A stretch of 64,000 bases of DNA from Domibacillus iocasae (GTDB taxonomy: Bacteria; Bacillota; Bacilli; Bacillales; Domibacillaceae), in NCBI RefSeq assembly GCF_001750285.1, contig NZ_MAMP01000024.1:186001-250000 (forward strand). The letters are read 5' to 3'. Made by a program: the position numbers and the translations under genes. Positions 55,131 through 64,000 of the stretch are shown here, in pieces. The notes beneath the pieces are model-generated. The model was not told the DNA's origin. It saw only the letters and a program-made list of their open reading frames with translations, and searched no databases. Each line of letters starts with the position of its first letter. Within the stretch, counting starts at the first letter, position 1.

Positions 55131-55166
55131 ACCCCCGGTTTCCTATAATAAGGAAACCAGGGGTTC
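55131..55166 (-). terminator. Terminator after pdhD
   Basis: AACCCCTGGTTTCC and GGAAACCGGGGGTTTTTT on the minus strand, closing the pdh operon 20 bases after the pdhD stop. Confidence 0.92.
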
Positions 55167-55182
55167 TGTTTAATCAGTTCTT

Positions 55183-56592
55183 TTATTTTACGATGTGAAT
55201 TGGTGTGCCCAGAGCAACTTCCGCAGCTTCCATCGTCATTTCAGCAAGCGTTGGATGAGCGTGAATTGTCATCGCAATATCCTCCAGCGTCATGCCTGCT
55301 TCAATCGCAAGACCCAGCTCTGCTATCATATCTGAAGCACCTGAACCAGCGATTTGCGCGCCGATAATCAGGCCGTCTTCTTTACGAGATACAACTTTCA
55401 CAAAGCCGTCTGTGCTATTGAGCGCAAGGGCACGTCCATTTGCTGCAAATGGGAATTTTGCCGATACGACTTCGATTTTTTCTTCTTTTGCCTGTGACTC
55501 TGTATAGCCGACAGTTGCCAGCTCAGGCTCTGTAAAGCAAACTGCTGGAATCGCAATGTAATCGACTTCAGACTTTTCGCCGCTAATCGCTTCAGCCGCA
55601 ATTTTGCCTTCATAAGAAGCTTTATGGGCCAATGGCGGTCCCGAAACGATATCGCCAATCGCATAAATGTTTTCGACGCTTGTACGGCATTGCTTATCGA
55701 TTTCGATAATGCCACGGTCTGACATTTTTACACCGGCACCTTCAAGGCCCATTTCGTCTGTGTTTGGACGACGGCCTACTGTAACCAGTACGTAATCTGC
55801 TTCAACAGTTTCTTCTTTTCCAGCAGCTTCGTATGTTACTTTTACACCTTTTTCTGTTTCTTCAGCTGATTTAGCCATTGCTTTTGTTACAATTGTAATG
55901 CCTTTTTTCTTCATGCCGCGTTTTACAAGTGCCGACATTTGTTTTTCAAAACCGCCAAGAATTTCAGGAGCACCTTCAAGGATCGTTACTTCTGTTCCGA
56001 AGTTTGCAAAGGCTGTAGATAGTTCAGACCCGATATAACCGCCGCCTACTACAACTAGTTTCTTTGGAATTTCTTTTAGAGCTAATGCGCCTGTTGAATC
56101 AATAACGCGAGTTGAAAATTTGAAATTCGGAATTTCAATTGGGCGTGAACCTGTTGCAATAATTGCGTTTTTAAATGTATATGTTTGAGCAGAATCTTCA
56201 CCCATTACACGCAATGTGTTTGCATCGTTGAAATATGCTTCCCCACGAACGATTTCGACTTTATTTCCTTTAAGCAGTCCTTCAACGCCGCCTGTTAATT
56301 TTTTCACGACGCCGCCTTTCCACTCTTGTACCTTTTCGAAGTTTACTGAGACTTTTTCAGCGATAATGCCGATATCATCAGAATGCTTCGCTTGCTCGTA
56401 ACGGTGGCCTGCTGTTAAAAGGGATTTCGAAGGGATACAGCCTACATTTAAGCAGACGCCTCCAAGATTTTCTTTTTCAACGATGGTCACTTTTTGTCCA
56501 AGCTGTGCTGCACGGATCGCAGCGACGTAACCCCCAGGGCCTGAACCAATCACTATAGTGTCTGTTTCAATCGGGAAATCTCCTACTACCAT
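55183..56592 (-). CDS. pdhD: Dihydrolipoyl dehydrogenase (E3) of pyruvate dehydrogenase
   Basis: FAD disulfide oxidoreductase that reoxidises dihydrolipoyl E2 with NAD. FAD site [17 protein letters not shown] near residue 15, redox pair [12 protein letters not shown] near residue 45, NAD site [11 protein letters not shown] near residue 182, and the catalytic His-Glu in HAHPTLAEM near residue 450. 469 residues. Last gene of pdhABCD, followed by a strong terminator. E3 may also serve other 2-oxoacid complexes. Confidence 0.97.
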   Translation of the reverse strand: MVVGDFPIETDTIVIGSGPGGYVAAIRAAQLGQKVTIVEKENLGGVCLNVGCIPSKSLLTAGHRYEQAKHSDDIGIIAEKVSVNFEKVQEWKGGVVKKLTGGVEGLLKGNKVEIVRGEAYFNDANTLRVMGEDSAQTYTFKNAIIATGSRPIEIPNFKFSTRVIDSTGALALKEIPKKLVVVGGGYIGSELSTAFANFGTEVTILEGAPEILGGFEKQMSALVKRGMKKKGITIVTKAMAKSAEETEKGVKVTYEAAGKEETVEADYVLVTVGRRPNTDEMGLEGAGVKMSDRGIIEIDKQCRTSVENIYAIGDIVSGPPLAHKASYEGKIAAEAISGEKSEVDYIAIPAVCFTEPELATVGYTESQAKEEKIEVVSAKFPFAANGRALALNSTDGFVKVVSRKEDGLIIGAQIAGSGASDMIAELGLAIEAGMTLEDIAMTIHAHPTLAEMTMEAAEVALGTPIHIVK

Positions 56593-56595
56593 TTC

Positions 56596-57957
56596 TTACG
56601 CCTCCATTAGTAAAAGTTCTGGGTCGTTTAACAACCGCTTAATGTGATTCAACGCATTTTGTGCTGTCGCTCCATCAATCATACGATGATCAAAGCTCAA
56701 TGATAATGCTAACACAGGTGCGGCTACAATTTCACCATTTTTTACAATCGCTTTCTCAGAAATGCGTCCGATACCTAAAATAGCTACTTCAGGATGGTTA
56801 ATAACTGGAGTAAACCACTGGCCACCAGCGGAACCGATGTTTGTAATTGTGCAAGACGCACCTTTCATTTCAGCCGGAGCCAATTTACCGTCACGCGCTT
56901 TTACAGCAAGCTCATTAATTTCATTTGAAATCGTGAACATCGATTTGCGATCAGCATTTTTCACAACCGGAACCATCAAGCCTTTTTCTGTATCAGCAGC
57001 AATTCCAATGTTGTAGTAATGTTTGTGAACAATTTCATTCGTTGCATCATCAATCGATGTGTTGAACGCTGGGTATTCTTTAAGCGCACTTGTAAGAGCT
57101 TTTACAACATAAGGAAGGAACGTTAGCTTGACGCCTTTTTCCGCTGCAATATCTTTGAACTTTTTGCGATGTGCCCAAAGCTTTGTTACTTCGACTTCAT
57201 CCATAAGCGTAACGTGCGGTGCAGTATGTTTAGAATTCACCATTGCTTTCGCAATCGCTTTGCGAATACCACTCATTTTTTCACGAGTTTCTGGGAATTC
57301 GCCTTCTGGAATCGCTGCTGGTTTTGATTCTTCTTTTGCTGCCGGTGCTTCTTGTTGTGTTTGTTCTACCTCTTGTGCAGGAGCTGCAGATTGTGCACCG
57401 CCGCTCAAGAATGAATCAATGTCTTCTTTTACAATACGACCGTTTTTGCCACTTCCGGCAACAAGAGAAATATTTACATCTTTTTCACGAGCATATTTAC
57501 GCACAGATGGCATCGCAATAATACGGCGGTTCGGATCTACATCTGCCTGTGGCTGGCTTCCTGCACCCGTCGAAGCTGCCGGAGCATCTTCTTTTGTTGC
57601 TTTTACAGGTGCTTTGTCCATTTCCTGTCCTGCTTCAGCGGTTGATTGAACTTGCTCTTCTGTTTTCGCTTCGCCTTCTTCGTCACCATGATCGCCTTTA
57701 AATTTCAAGTCTTCATAGCCTGGTGCGTCAAATTTGATTAGAGTGTCTCCTACGATTGCAGTTGCGCCTTCGTCAACAAGGATATCTTCTACTGTACCTG
57801 CAACTGGCGATGGAATTTCAACGACCGCTTTGTCATTTTGCACTTCGCAAAGTACGTCATCTTCTCCAACTTTGTCACCTGGCTTTACAAACCACTTGAC
57901 GATTTCACCTTCATGAATACCTTCACCGATATCCGGTAATTTAAATTCAAATGCCAA
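56596..57957 (-). CDS. pdhC: Dihydrolipoamide acetyltransferase (E2) of pyruvate dehydrogenase
   Basis: Core of the PDH complex. One lipoyl domain with the lipoyl Lys in [14 protein letters not shown] near residue 43, a flexible Ala/Glu/Gln linker, a peripheral subunit-binding domain ([17 protein letters not shown] near residue 150), another linker and the catalytic domain ending with [16 protein letters not shown] near residue 425, where HxxxDG is catalytic. 453 residues, one lipoyl domain as in other bacilli. It follows a perfect 29-base hairpin in the gap after pdhB. Confidence 0.96.
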   Translation of the reverse strand: MAFEFKLPDIGEGIHEGEIVKWFVKPGDKVGEDDVLCEVQNDKAVVEIPSPVAGTVEDILVDEGATAIVGDTLIKFDAPGYEDLKFKGDHGDEEGEAKTEEQVQSTAEAGQEMDKAPVKATKEDAPAASTGAGSQPQADVDPNRRIIAMPSVRKYAREKDVNISLVAGSGKNGRIVKEDIDSFLSGGAQSAAPAQEVEQTQQEAPAAKEESKPAAIPEGEFPETREKMSGIRKAIAKAMVNSKHTAPHVTLMDEVEVTKLWAHRKKFKDIAAEKGVKLTFLPYVVKALTSALKEYPAFNTSIDDATNEIVHKHYYNIGIAADTEKGLMVPVVKNADRKSMFTISNEINELAVKARDGKLAPAEMKGASCTITNIGSAGGQWFTPVINHPEVAILGIGRISEKAIVKNGEIVAAPVLALSLSFDHRMIDGATAQNALNHIKRLLNDPELLLMEA

Positions 57958-57985
57958 TGCATTCAGCCTCCTGTATAGTTAAATT

Positions 57986-58014
57986 TTGAAAAGGAGGCCA
58001 GGCCTCCTTTTCAA
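57986..58014. repeat. Perfect 14-bp inverted repeat between pdhB and pdhC
   Basis: TTGAAAAGGAGGCC, one base, GGCCTCCTTTTCAA. No T-run follows, so it is not a classical terminator. The mRNA hairpin would lie 13 bases after the pdhB stop and about 28 before the pdhC start. Confidence 0.8.
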
Positions 58015-58027
58015 CAATTATTTACAA

Positions 58028-59005
58028 TTAAAATTCAAGAACTTTTTTCGCTGTTTCCACGATATCTTTATGGTTTGGAAGCCATACACCCTCTGCTTGT
58101 GAGAATGGGAATACCGTATCCGGTGCTGCTACACGAAGTACTGGGGCTTCTAAGCTCAAGATCGCGCGGTCATTAATTTCCGCTACGACATTCGCTGCAA
58201 TTCCGGCTTGTTTTTGCGCTTCCTGAACAACAATAGCACGTCCTGTTTTTTCGACAGAAGCGATAATTGTTTCAATATCAAGCGGCTGGATTGTACGAAG
58301 ATCAATTACTTCGACAGAGTGTCCTTCTTTTTCAAGAGCTTCCGCCGCTTTTAGTGATTCATGAACCATTGCGCCGTACGTAATGATGGAAAGATCTGTT
58401 CCTTCACGTTTCACTGCTGCTTTGCCAAGTGGGATTGTATATTCTTCTTCCGGCACTTCTTCACGGAACGAGCGGTACAATTTCATGTGCTCAAGGAAAA
58501 TAACCGGATCGTTATCGCGAATGGCAGAAATCAATAATCCTTTTGCTTCATAAGGAGTGGAAGGAATAACGACTTTCAAGCCAGGCTGCTGTGCCATTAA
58601 GCCTTCTAAGCTGTCCGCATGAAGCTCGGGCGTGTGAACGCCGCCGCCGAATGGCGAACGGATTGTTACAGGCGCTGAGTAAACGCCGCCTGAGCGGTAA
58701 CGCATACGCGCAAGCTGCCCACTGATAGAATCCATGACTTCGAAAACAAAACCAAAGAATTGAATTTCCGGTACCGGACGGAACCCTTCAAGTGCAAGAC
58801 CGACAGCAAGACCGCCGATGCCAGATTCCGCAAGCGGCGTATCAAATACGCGCTCTTCTCCAAATTCTTTTTGAAGGCCTTCTGTCGCACGGAACACCCC
58901 GCCGTTAACGCCGACATCTTCACCAAAGACAAGGACGTTTTCGTCGTTTTTAAGCTCCACGCGCAAAGCATCCGTAATCGCTTGAATCATTGTCATTTGT
59001 GCCAT
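58028..59005 (-). CDS. pdhB: Pyruvate dehydrogenase E1 beta subunit
   Basis: Transketolase-like beta chain of the E1 heterotetramer. [18 protein letters not shown] near residue 24, [19 protein letters not shown] near residue 54 and the central domain [19 protein letters not shown] near residue 238. 325 residues. It starts three bases after pdhA, so the two E1 subunits are probably coupled. Confidence 0.97.
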   Translation of the reverse strand: MAQMTMIQAITDALRVELKNDENVLVFGEDVGVNGGVFRATEGLQKEFGEERVFDTPLAESGIGGLAVGLALEGFRPVPEIQFFGFVFEVMDSISGQLARMRYRSGGVYSAPVTIRSPFGGGVHTPELHADSLEGLMAQQPGLKVVIPSTPYEAKGLLISAIRDNDPVIFLEHMKLYRSFREEVPEEEYTIPLGKAAVKREGTDLSIITYGAMVHESLKAAEALEKEGHSVEVIDLRTIQPLDIETIIASVEKTGRAIVVQEAQKQAGIAANVVAEINDRAILSLEAPVLRVAAPDTVFPFSQAEGVWLPNHKDIVETAKKVLEF

Positions 59006-59008
59006 GGC

Positions 59009-60509
<1,501 letters not shown>

Positions 60510-61064
60510 ATGATTATGATGACTGATATTGTTCGGGAAGGGGACCCGGTTCTTCGTAAAAAAGCGAGTGACGTTGTCCTTCCAGCCTCAATTGAAGATA
60601 AAGAAACGCTTGCTTCATTAATGGAATACGTTCAAAACAGCCAAGATCCCGAGTTAATGGAAAAATACGGATTGCGCCCTGGCATCGGTCTTGCCGCCCC
60701 ACAAATCGGTATTTCGAAAAGAATGATTGCTATTCACTTAAAAGATGAAAAAGGCAGCCAGGTGAGCTATGCGCTTTTCAATCCGAAGATTATTAGCCAT
60801 TCTGTCGAAAAAACATTTTTGACAAGCGGAGAAGGATGCTTATCTGTTGACCGTGACGTCCCGGGCTATGTTCATCGTTATGCACGAGTTACGGTCAAAG
60901 CAACAACATTAGAAGGAGAAGAAATTAAAATCCGTTTAAAAGGGCTGCCCGCTGTTTGCATTCAACATGAAATTGACCATTTGAACGGGATTATGTTTTA
61001 TGATTATATTAACGAAAAAGATCCATTTCACATTGAGGAAAACGCTCAGTCAATTGAACGATAA
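60510..61064 (+). CDS. def: Peptide deformylase
   Basis: Metalloenzyme removing the N-formyl group from new proteins. Motif 1 PGIGLAAPQIG near residue 57, motif 2 EGCLSVD near residue 109 with the metal Cys, and motif 3 HEIDHLNG near residue 151 with two metal His and the catalytic Glu. 184 residues, type 2 of Gram-positive bacteria with inserts, like B. subtilis YkrB. GGAAGG precedes the ATG. No terminator is visible before the small peptide gene downstream. Confidence 0.96.
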   Translation: MIMMTDIVREGDPVLRKKASDVVLPASIEDKETLASLMEYVQNSQDPELMEKYGLRPGIGLAAPQIGISKRMIAIHLKDEKGSQVSYALFNPKIISHSVEKTFLTSGEGCLSVDRDVPGYVHRYARVTVKATTLEGEEIKIRLKGLPAVCIQHEIDHLNGIMFYDYINEKDPFHIEENAQSIER

Positions 61065-61161
61065 ACTGTATAGCCTGCCTGGAGCTTATGCATAATAGAT
61101 TGCCCATTCCCTTTTCATTCAAGCATCCGTATGATAAAATGGCAATAAGGAGTGATCCACA

Positions 61162-61233
61162 ATGTTGAAGAAGCTGAAAAAAAAGCTCGTTAAACAGTGG
61201 AAAGATCTGCTTAGAAGAAAATCAATCGCATAA
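61162..61233 (+). CDS. Small cationic amphipathic peptide gene
   Basis: 23-residue peptide MLKKLKKKLVKQWKDLLRRKSIA is broken here as MLKKLKKKLVKQ and WKDLLRRKSIA. AAGGAG lies about nine bases upstream, and a hairpin follows the stop by 14 bases. Hydrophobic residues at 2, 5, 9, 10, 13, 16 and 17 line one face of a helix, with Lys and Arg on the other; net charge is about +10. It looks like a membrane-active or nucleic acid-binding peptide. No family recognised. TATGAT at 61130-61135 may be a -10 box, but the -35 is unclear. Confidence 0.65.
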   Translation: MLKKLKKKLVKQWKDLLRRKSIA

Positions 61234-61245
61234 TTTTGAATGGTT

Positions 61246-61275
61246 AAGCCCTTCCATTATGAAGGGCTGTCTTTA
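61246..61275 (+). terminator. Terminator after the small peptide gene
   Basis: AGCCCTTC, CATTAT, GAAGGGCT, then GTCTTTATG, a short T-rich tail. Confidence 0.7.
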
Positions 61276-61302
61276 TGCAAGAGACAAAAAAGGTGTTCTT
61301 TC

Positions 61303-61331
61303 GTGTCAAAACATCTTTCTTTCTATATAAT
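61303..61331 (+). promoter_or_regulatory. Promoter of rpoY-rnjA
   Basis: GTGTCA (61303-61308), 17 bases, TATAAT (61326-61331). It gives a leader of about 100 nt that holds small hairpins (AGGCT/AGCCT near 61348-61365). Confidence 0.65.
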
Positions 61332-61437
61332 TAAAACTAACACCACAGGCTGTATTCAAGAGCCTTTGTGATAAAAATCGAGAAGAATCGCTTTTATGCG
61401 GTTTGTATATATTAAACCCGAAAAAGGAGAGAAAGTT

Positions 61438-61647
61438 ATGATTTACAAAGTGTACTACCAAGAAGATCGTTTTGAAGTACCTGTTCGTGAAAAAACAAAA
61501 TCATTATACGCTGAAGCGCAAACAGAACGAGAAGTCCGCCATGCGTTAAAAAGCCGCCCATATAACATCGAGTTCGTCCAAAAGGTAAATGAAAGCCACC
61601 TTGAATATGAGAAAAAGTCACCAGATTTTAAAGTGGAGCAGCTGTAA
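61438..61647 (+). CDS. rpoY: RNA polymerase epsilon subunit RpoY
   Basis: Small RNA polymerase subunit of Firmicutes (YkzG), 69 residues. [20 protein letters not shown] and [18 protein letters not shown] identify it. ATG at 61438 follows AAGGAGAG; an in-frame ATG at 61396 is not supported. It lies three bases before rnjA, the standard pair. Confidence 0.95.
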   Translation: MIYKVYYQEDRFEVPVREKTKSLYAEAQTEREVRHALKSRPYNIEFVQKVNESHLEYEKKSPDFKVEQL

Positions 61648-61650
61648 CAC

Positions 61651-63318
61651 ATGAAATTTGTGAAAAATGATCAAACAGCAGTTTTTGCCCTCGGCGGTTT
61701 GGGTGAAATCGGCAAAAATACGTATGCCGTCCAATTTCAGGACGAAATTATTTTAATTGATGCAGGAATTAAATTCCCAGAAGATGAGCTGCTTGGAATC
61801 GACTATGTTATTCCAGATTATTCTTATCTCCAAAAAAATGCCGATAAAATTAAAGGACTGTTTGTCACACACGGTCATGAAGACCATATTGGCGGCATTC
61901 CTTATTTATTAAGAGTTGTTAACGTTCCTGTATATGGCGGAAAGCTCGCACTCGGTCTCTTGCGCAACAAATTGGATGAACATGGCCTGCTTCGCCGCAC
62001 GCGTCTTCATGAAATTGGTGAAGATGATGTTATTAAATTCAGGAAAACATCTGTATCTTTTTTCCGGACAACACACAGTATTCCTGATTCTTACGGAGTG
62101 GTGGTCAAAACGCCTCAAGGCAGTATCGTTCATACAGGTGATTTTAAATTTGACTTCACACCCGTTGGTGAACCGGCAAATTTAACAAAAATGGCTGAGA
62201 TCGGCAAGGAAGGCGTTCTTTGCCTTTTATCAGACAGCACGAACAGTGAAGTGCCAAACTTTACGATGTCTGAACGCAAAGTCGGCGAAAGCATTCATAA
62301 TGTGTTTCGGAAAGTAAAGGGCCGGATTATTTTTGCAACGTTTGCGTCAAATATTCACCGCCTTCAGCAAGTTGTAGATGCGGCGGTAGAAGATGGACGC
62401 AAAGTTGGCGTATTTGGCCGAAGCATGGAAAATGCCATTAATATTGGCCAGCAGCTGGGTTACATTCAATGTCCAAAAGATACATTTGTGGATACACATC
62501 AATTAAACAAGCTCCCTGCTAATAAAGTAACGATTTTATGCACAGGCAGCCAGGGTGAACCAATGGCCGCACTTTCACGTATTGCGAATGGATCTCACCG
62601 CCAAATTCAAATTCAGCCGCACGATACGGTTGTTTTCTCATCATCTCCAATTCCCGGCAACACAGTAAGTGTGAATCGGATTATTGATTCCTTATCTCGT
62701 GCTGGTGCAGATGTCATTCATGGTCCTTTAAATGATATCCACACATCCGGGCATGGCAGCCAGGAAGAACAAAAGCTAATGCTGCGCCTTATTAAGCCTA
62801 AATTTTTCATGCCGATCCACGGTGAATATCGAATGCAGAAAACGCATTGCCAACACGCTATCGATTGTGGAGTTCCGGCAGAAAACTGCTTCATTATGGA
62901 CAATGGAGATGTTTTGGCCCTGTCTAAAGATGAAGCTCATGTAGCGGGACGTATTCAATCTGGCTCCGTTTATATTGACGGAAGCGGCATTGGTGACATC
63001 GGTAACATTGTTCTTCGCGATCGTCGTATTTTGTCAGAAGAAGGCCTGGTGATCGTGGTCGTCAGCATTAATAAAGAAAAGAATAAAATCGAAGCCGGTC
63101 CTGACATTATTTCACGCGGATTTGTTTATATGCGCGAGTCCGGCGATTTGATTTATGAGGCGCAATCCATGCTGAATCGGCATGTAAAGCAGCTCTTAAA
63201 CAATAATTCCACTCAATGGTCTGACATAAAAAATGAAATTACTGATACGCTTTCTCCATTTCTTTACGAGCGGACAAAACGCCGTCCGATGATTTTACCG
63301 ATCATTATGGAAGTGTAA
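61651..63318 (+). CDS. rnjA: Ribonuclease J1
   Basis: Metallo-beta-lactamase/beta-CASP ribonuclease with 5'-to-3' exo and endo activity, central to mRNA decay and rRNA maturation. Motif 2 [10 protein letters not shown] near residue 73 gives the metal ligands, [11 protein letters not shown] near residue 142 and HTGDFKFD near residue 163 further ligands; [11 protein letters not shown] near residue 367 is the beta-CASP region. 555 residues, full length with the C-terminal dimerisation domain. Coupled to rpoY. Confidence 0.98.
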   Translation: MKFVKNDQTAVFALGGLGEIGKNTYAVQFQDEIILIDAGIKFPEDELLGIDYVIPDYSYLQKNADKIKGLFVTHGHEDHIGGIPYLLRVVNVPVYGGKLALGLLRNKLDEHGLLRRTRLHEIGEDDVIKFRKTSVSFFRTTHSIPDSYGVVVKTPQGSIVHTGDFKFDFTPVGEPANLTKMAEIGKEGVLCLLSDSTNSEVPNFTMSERKVGESIHNVFRKVKGRIIFATFASNIHRLQQVVDAAVEDGRKVGVFGRSMENAINIGQQLGYIQCPKDTFVDTHQLNKLPANKVTILCTGSQGEPMAALSRIANGSHRQIQIQPHDTVVFSSSPIPGNTVSVNRIIDSLSRAGADVIHGPLNDIHTSGHGSQEEQKLMLRLIKPKFFMPIHGEYRMQKTHCQHAIDCGVPAENCFIMDNGDVLALSKDEAHVAGRIQSGSVYIDGSGIGDIGNIVLRDRRILSEEGLVIVVVSINKEKNKIEAGPDIISRGFVYMRESGDLIYEAQSMLNRHVKQLLNNNSTQWSDIKNEITDTLSPFLYERTKRRPMILPIIMEV

Positions 63319-63320
63319 AA

Positions 63321-63360
63321 ATAAAAGAGCGTTCCTTGATGACAAGGAGCGCTCTTCTTT
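63321..63360 (+). terminator. Terminator after rnjA
   Basis: AAGAGCGTTCCTTG and CAAGGAGCGCTCTT with T-rich tail. Confidence 0.9.
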
Positions 63361-63378
63361 ACGTGGAGGCAATTATTG

Positions 63379-63885
63379 ATGATTAAAGTAGAAGGACAAT
63401 CGCAATATGGGAAAAAAATAGAAAAGGATTACCGCTCTTCTGCCTGCGGACCTGTGACCATTTCAGTTATTTTACATTATTGGAATCAACCTTTTTCAGC
63501 AAATCAGCTGTATAAGCAGCTGGGTGCAACGAAGATTGGCACCTTCCGCTATATAATAGTCCGACGATTAAAAAAGCTGCTTGGTCATGGATGGACTGTC
63601 CAATCATCGAACCGGATTGATGAGGTTATTCATGAATTGGATCTTGATCATCCAGTAGCAGCTAAATTCGATAAATACTTTACTTTTCATTTTTTTCAAA
63701 AGCCCTTATATAAGTATCACTGGGTCGTGCTAATCGGCTATGAAATACAAGATGGACAAATTTTTTTATTTTTCCATGACAATGGCGCACCTGGACGAAG
63801 GAGCAAGATCCGCCGCGCGTCATATGGTGAACAATCAAGTGTATTGCGCTTCGTCCTTCTATCACCAAAAAATCCCCCAGACTAA
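63379..63885 (+). CDS. C39-like papain-fold peptidase family protein
   Basis: About 168 residues, resembling the peptidase_C39_2 group. The candidate catalytic Cys is in SSACGPVTISVIL near residue 24, the His in KYHWVVLIGYE near residue 114 and an Asp/Asn in FFHDNGAPG near residue 133, with the spacing of a papain-like triad. No signal peptide or transporter domain is seen, so it is not a bacteriocin ABC exporter. Substrate unknown. ATG at 63379 has GGAGG nine bases upstream; TTG one codon earlier is also possible. It stands between rnjA and ktrC. Confidence 0.75.
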   Translation: MIKVEGQSQYGKKIEKDYRSSACGPVTISVILHYWNQPFSANQLYKQLGATKIGTFRYIIVRRLKKLLGHGWTVQSSNRIDEVIHELDLDHPVAAKFDKYFTFHFFQKPLYKYHWVVLIGYEIQDGQIFLFFHDNGAPGRRSKIRRASYGEQSSVLRFVLLSPKNPPD

Positions 63886-63902
63886 TACAGGGGATTTTAC
63901 TA
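63867..63902. terminator. Bidirectional terminator between the C39-like gene and ktrC
   Basis: AAAATCCCCC and GGGGATTTTA. It overlaps the last codons of the C39-like gene and the ktrC stop. Confidence 0.8.
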
Positions 63903-64000
63903 ATCGTTCATTTTTTTCTCAAAGCGGTCGATGTCATTATCCGCACCAATAATAATAAGAATATCATTTAAATGAATCGGTTCATCTGCCTGCGGCGACA
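63900..64000 (-). CDS. ktrC: Potassium uptake regulatory subunit KtrC/KtrA, C-terminal end (cut by window edge)
   Basis: Only the last 32 codons are visible: SPQADEPIHLNDILIIIG, then ADNDIDRFEKKMND and stop. This is the end of the RCK_C (TrkA-C) domain of a Ktr gating subunit. In B. subtilis ktrC (ykqB) lies near rnjA, which supports KtrC rather than KtrA. The N-terminal nucleotide-binding domain is outside the window. Confidence 0.8.
   Translation of the reverse strand, partial: SPQADEPIHLNDILIIIGADNDIDRFEKKMND

Noticed and set aside
57128-57649. 173-codon open frame antisense to pdhC
   Set aside because: It mirrors the Ala/Glu-rich linker of pdhC, has low-complexity Ser/Ala/Cys content and no ribosome site. 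The sense gene is certain.

Overview
The window is a 64 kb stretch of a low-to-moderate GC Firmicutes chromosome, almost certainly a Bacillaceae endospore former. The gene order is the Bacillus ktrC-rnjA to ftsZ backbone read backwards, and most genes lie on the minus strand. SpoVD, SpoVE and the YlbJ (SpoVV-type) protein point to sporulation. BshC points to bacillithiol. The DNPR motif of MurE points to meso-diaminopimelate peptidoglycan. No rRNA, tRNA, CRISPR, prophage or insertion sequence was recognised.

Layout from left to right. 1-15.4 kb: the division and cell wall (dcw) cluster on the minus strand, mraZ-rsmH-ftsL-pbpB-spoVD-murE-mraY-murD-spoVE-murG-divIB-ftsA-ftsZ, with ftsZ cut by the window edge. 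A MraZ-type operator lies in front of mraZ. The murB, ylxW, ylxX and sbp genes found here in B. subtilis are absent. 15.5-17.1 kb: bshC. 17.2-20.9 kb: a plus-strand Fe(III) ABC importer under a clear Fur box, inserted between bshC and panE; its ATPase is short. 20.9-33.1 kb: the ylb block (panE, a decayed ylbP, an enoyl-CoA hydratase where gerR/ylbO would be expected, rpmF, the YceD-family gene, tmcAL, ylbL, ylbJ, coaD, rsmD, ylbG, ylbF, ylbC and a YugN-like gene). 33.2-41 kb: aa3/caa3 cytochrome c oxidase and its heme A and assembly genes (ctaM-like, ctaG, ctaF, ctaE, ctaD, ctaC, ctaB and divergent ctaA). 41-51.3 kb: pycA, ftsW, ylaN, a broken HD-GYP gene and the yla group with typA. 51.4-64 kb: the IMPase-family gene, yktB, yktA, speA, the SR1/SR1P locus, pdhABCD, def, a tiny cationic-peptide gene, rpoY, rnjA, a C39-like protein and the 3' end of ktrC.

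The genes mostly serve core functions: lipid II synthesis and septal wall assembly, CoA synthesis, ribosome and tRNA maturation, oxidative phosphorylation with pyruvate entry into the TCA cycle (Pdh and PycA), and RNA decay. No large new system is visible. The points most worth attention are small: a 23-residue amphipathic cationic peptide gene (61162-61233), the SR1 dual-function RNA with two apparent CcpN sites, a spoVE 5' end that looks frameshifted, an apparent CTG start in ylbC, an HD-GYP gene with an internal deletion, a terminator whose loop holds the stop codons of two convergent genes, and a perfect hairpin between pdhB and pdhC.
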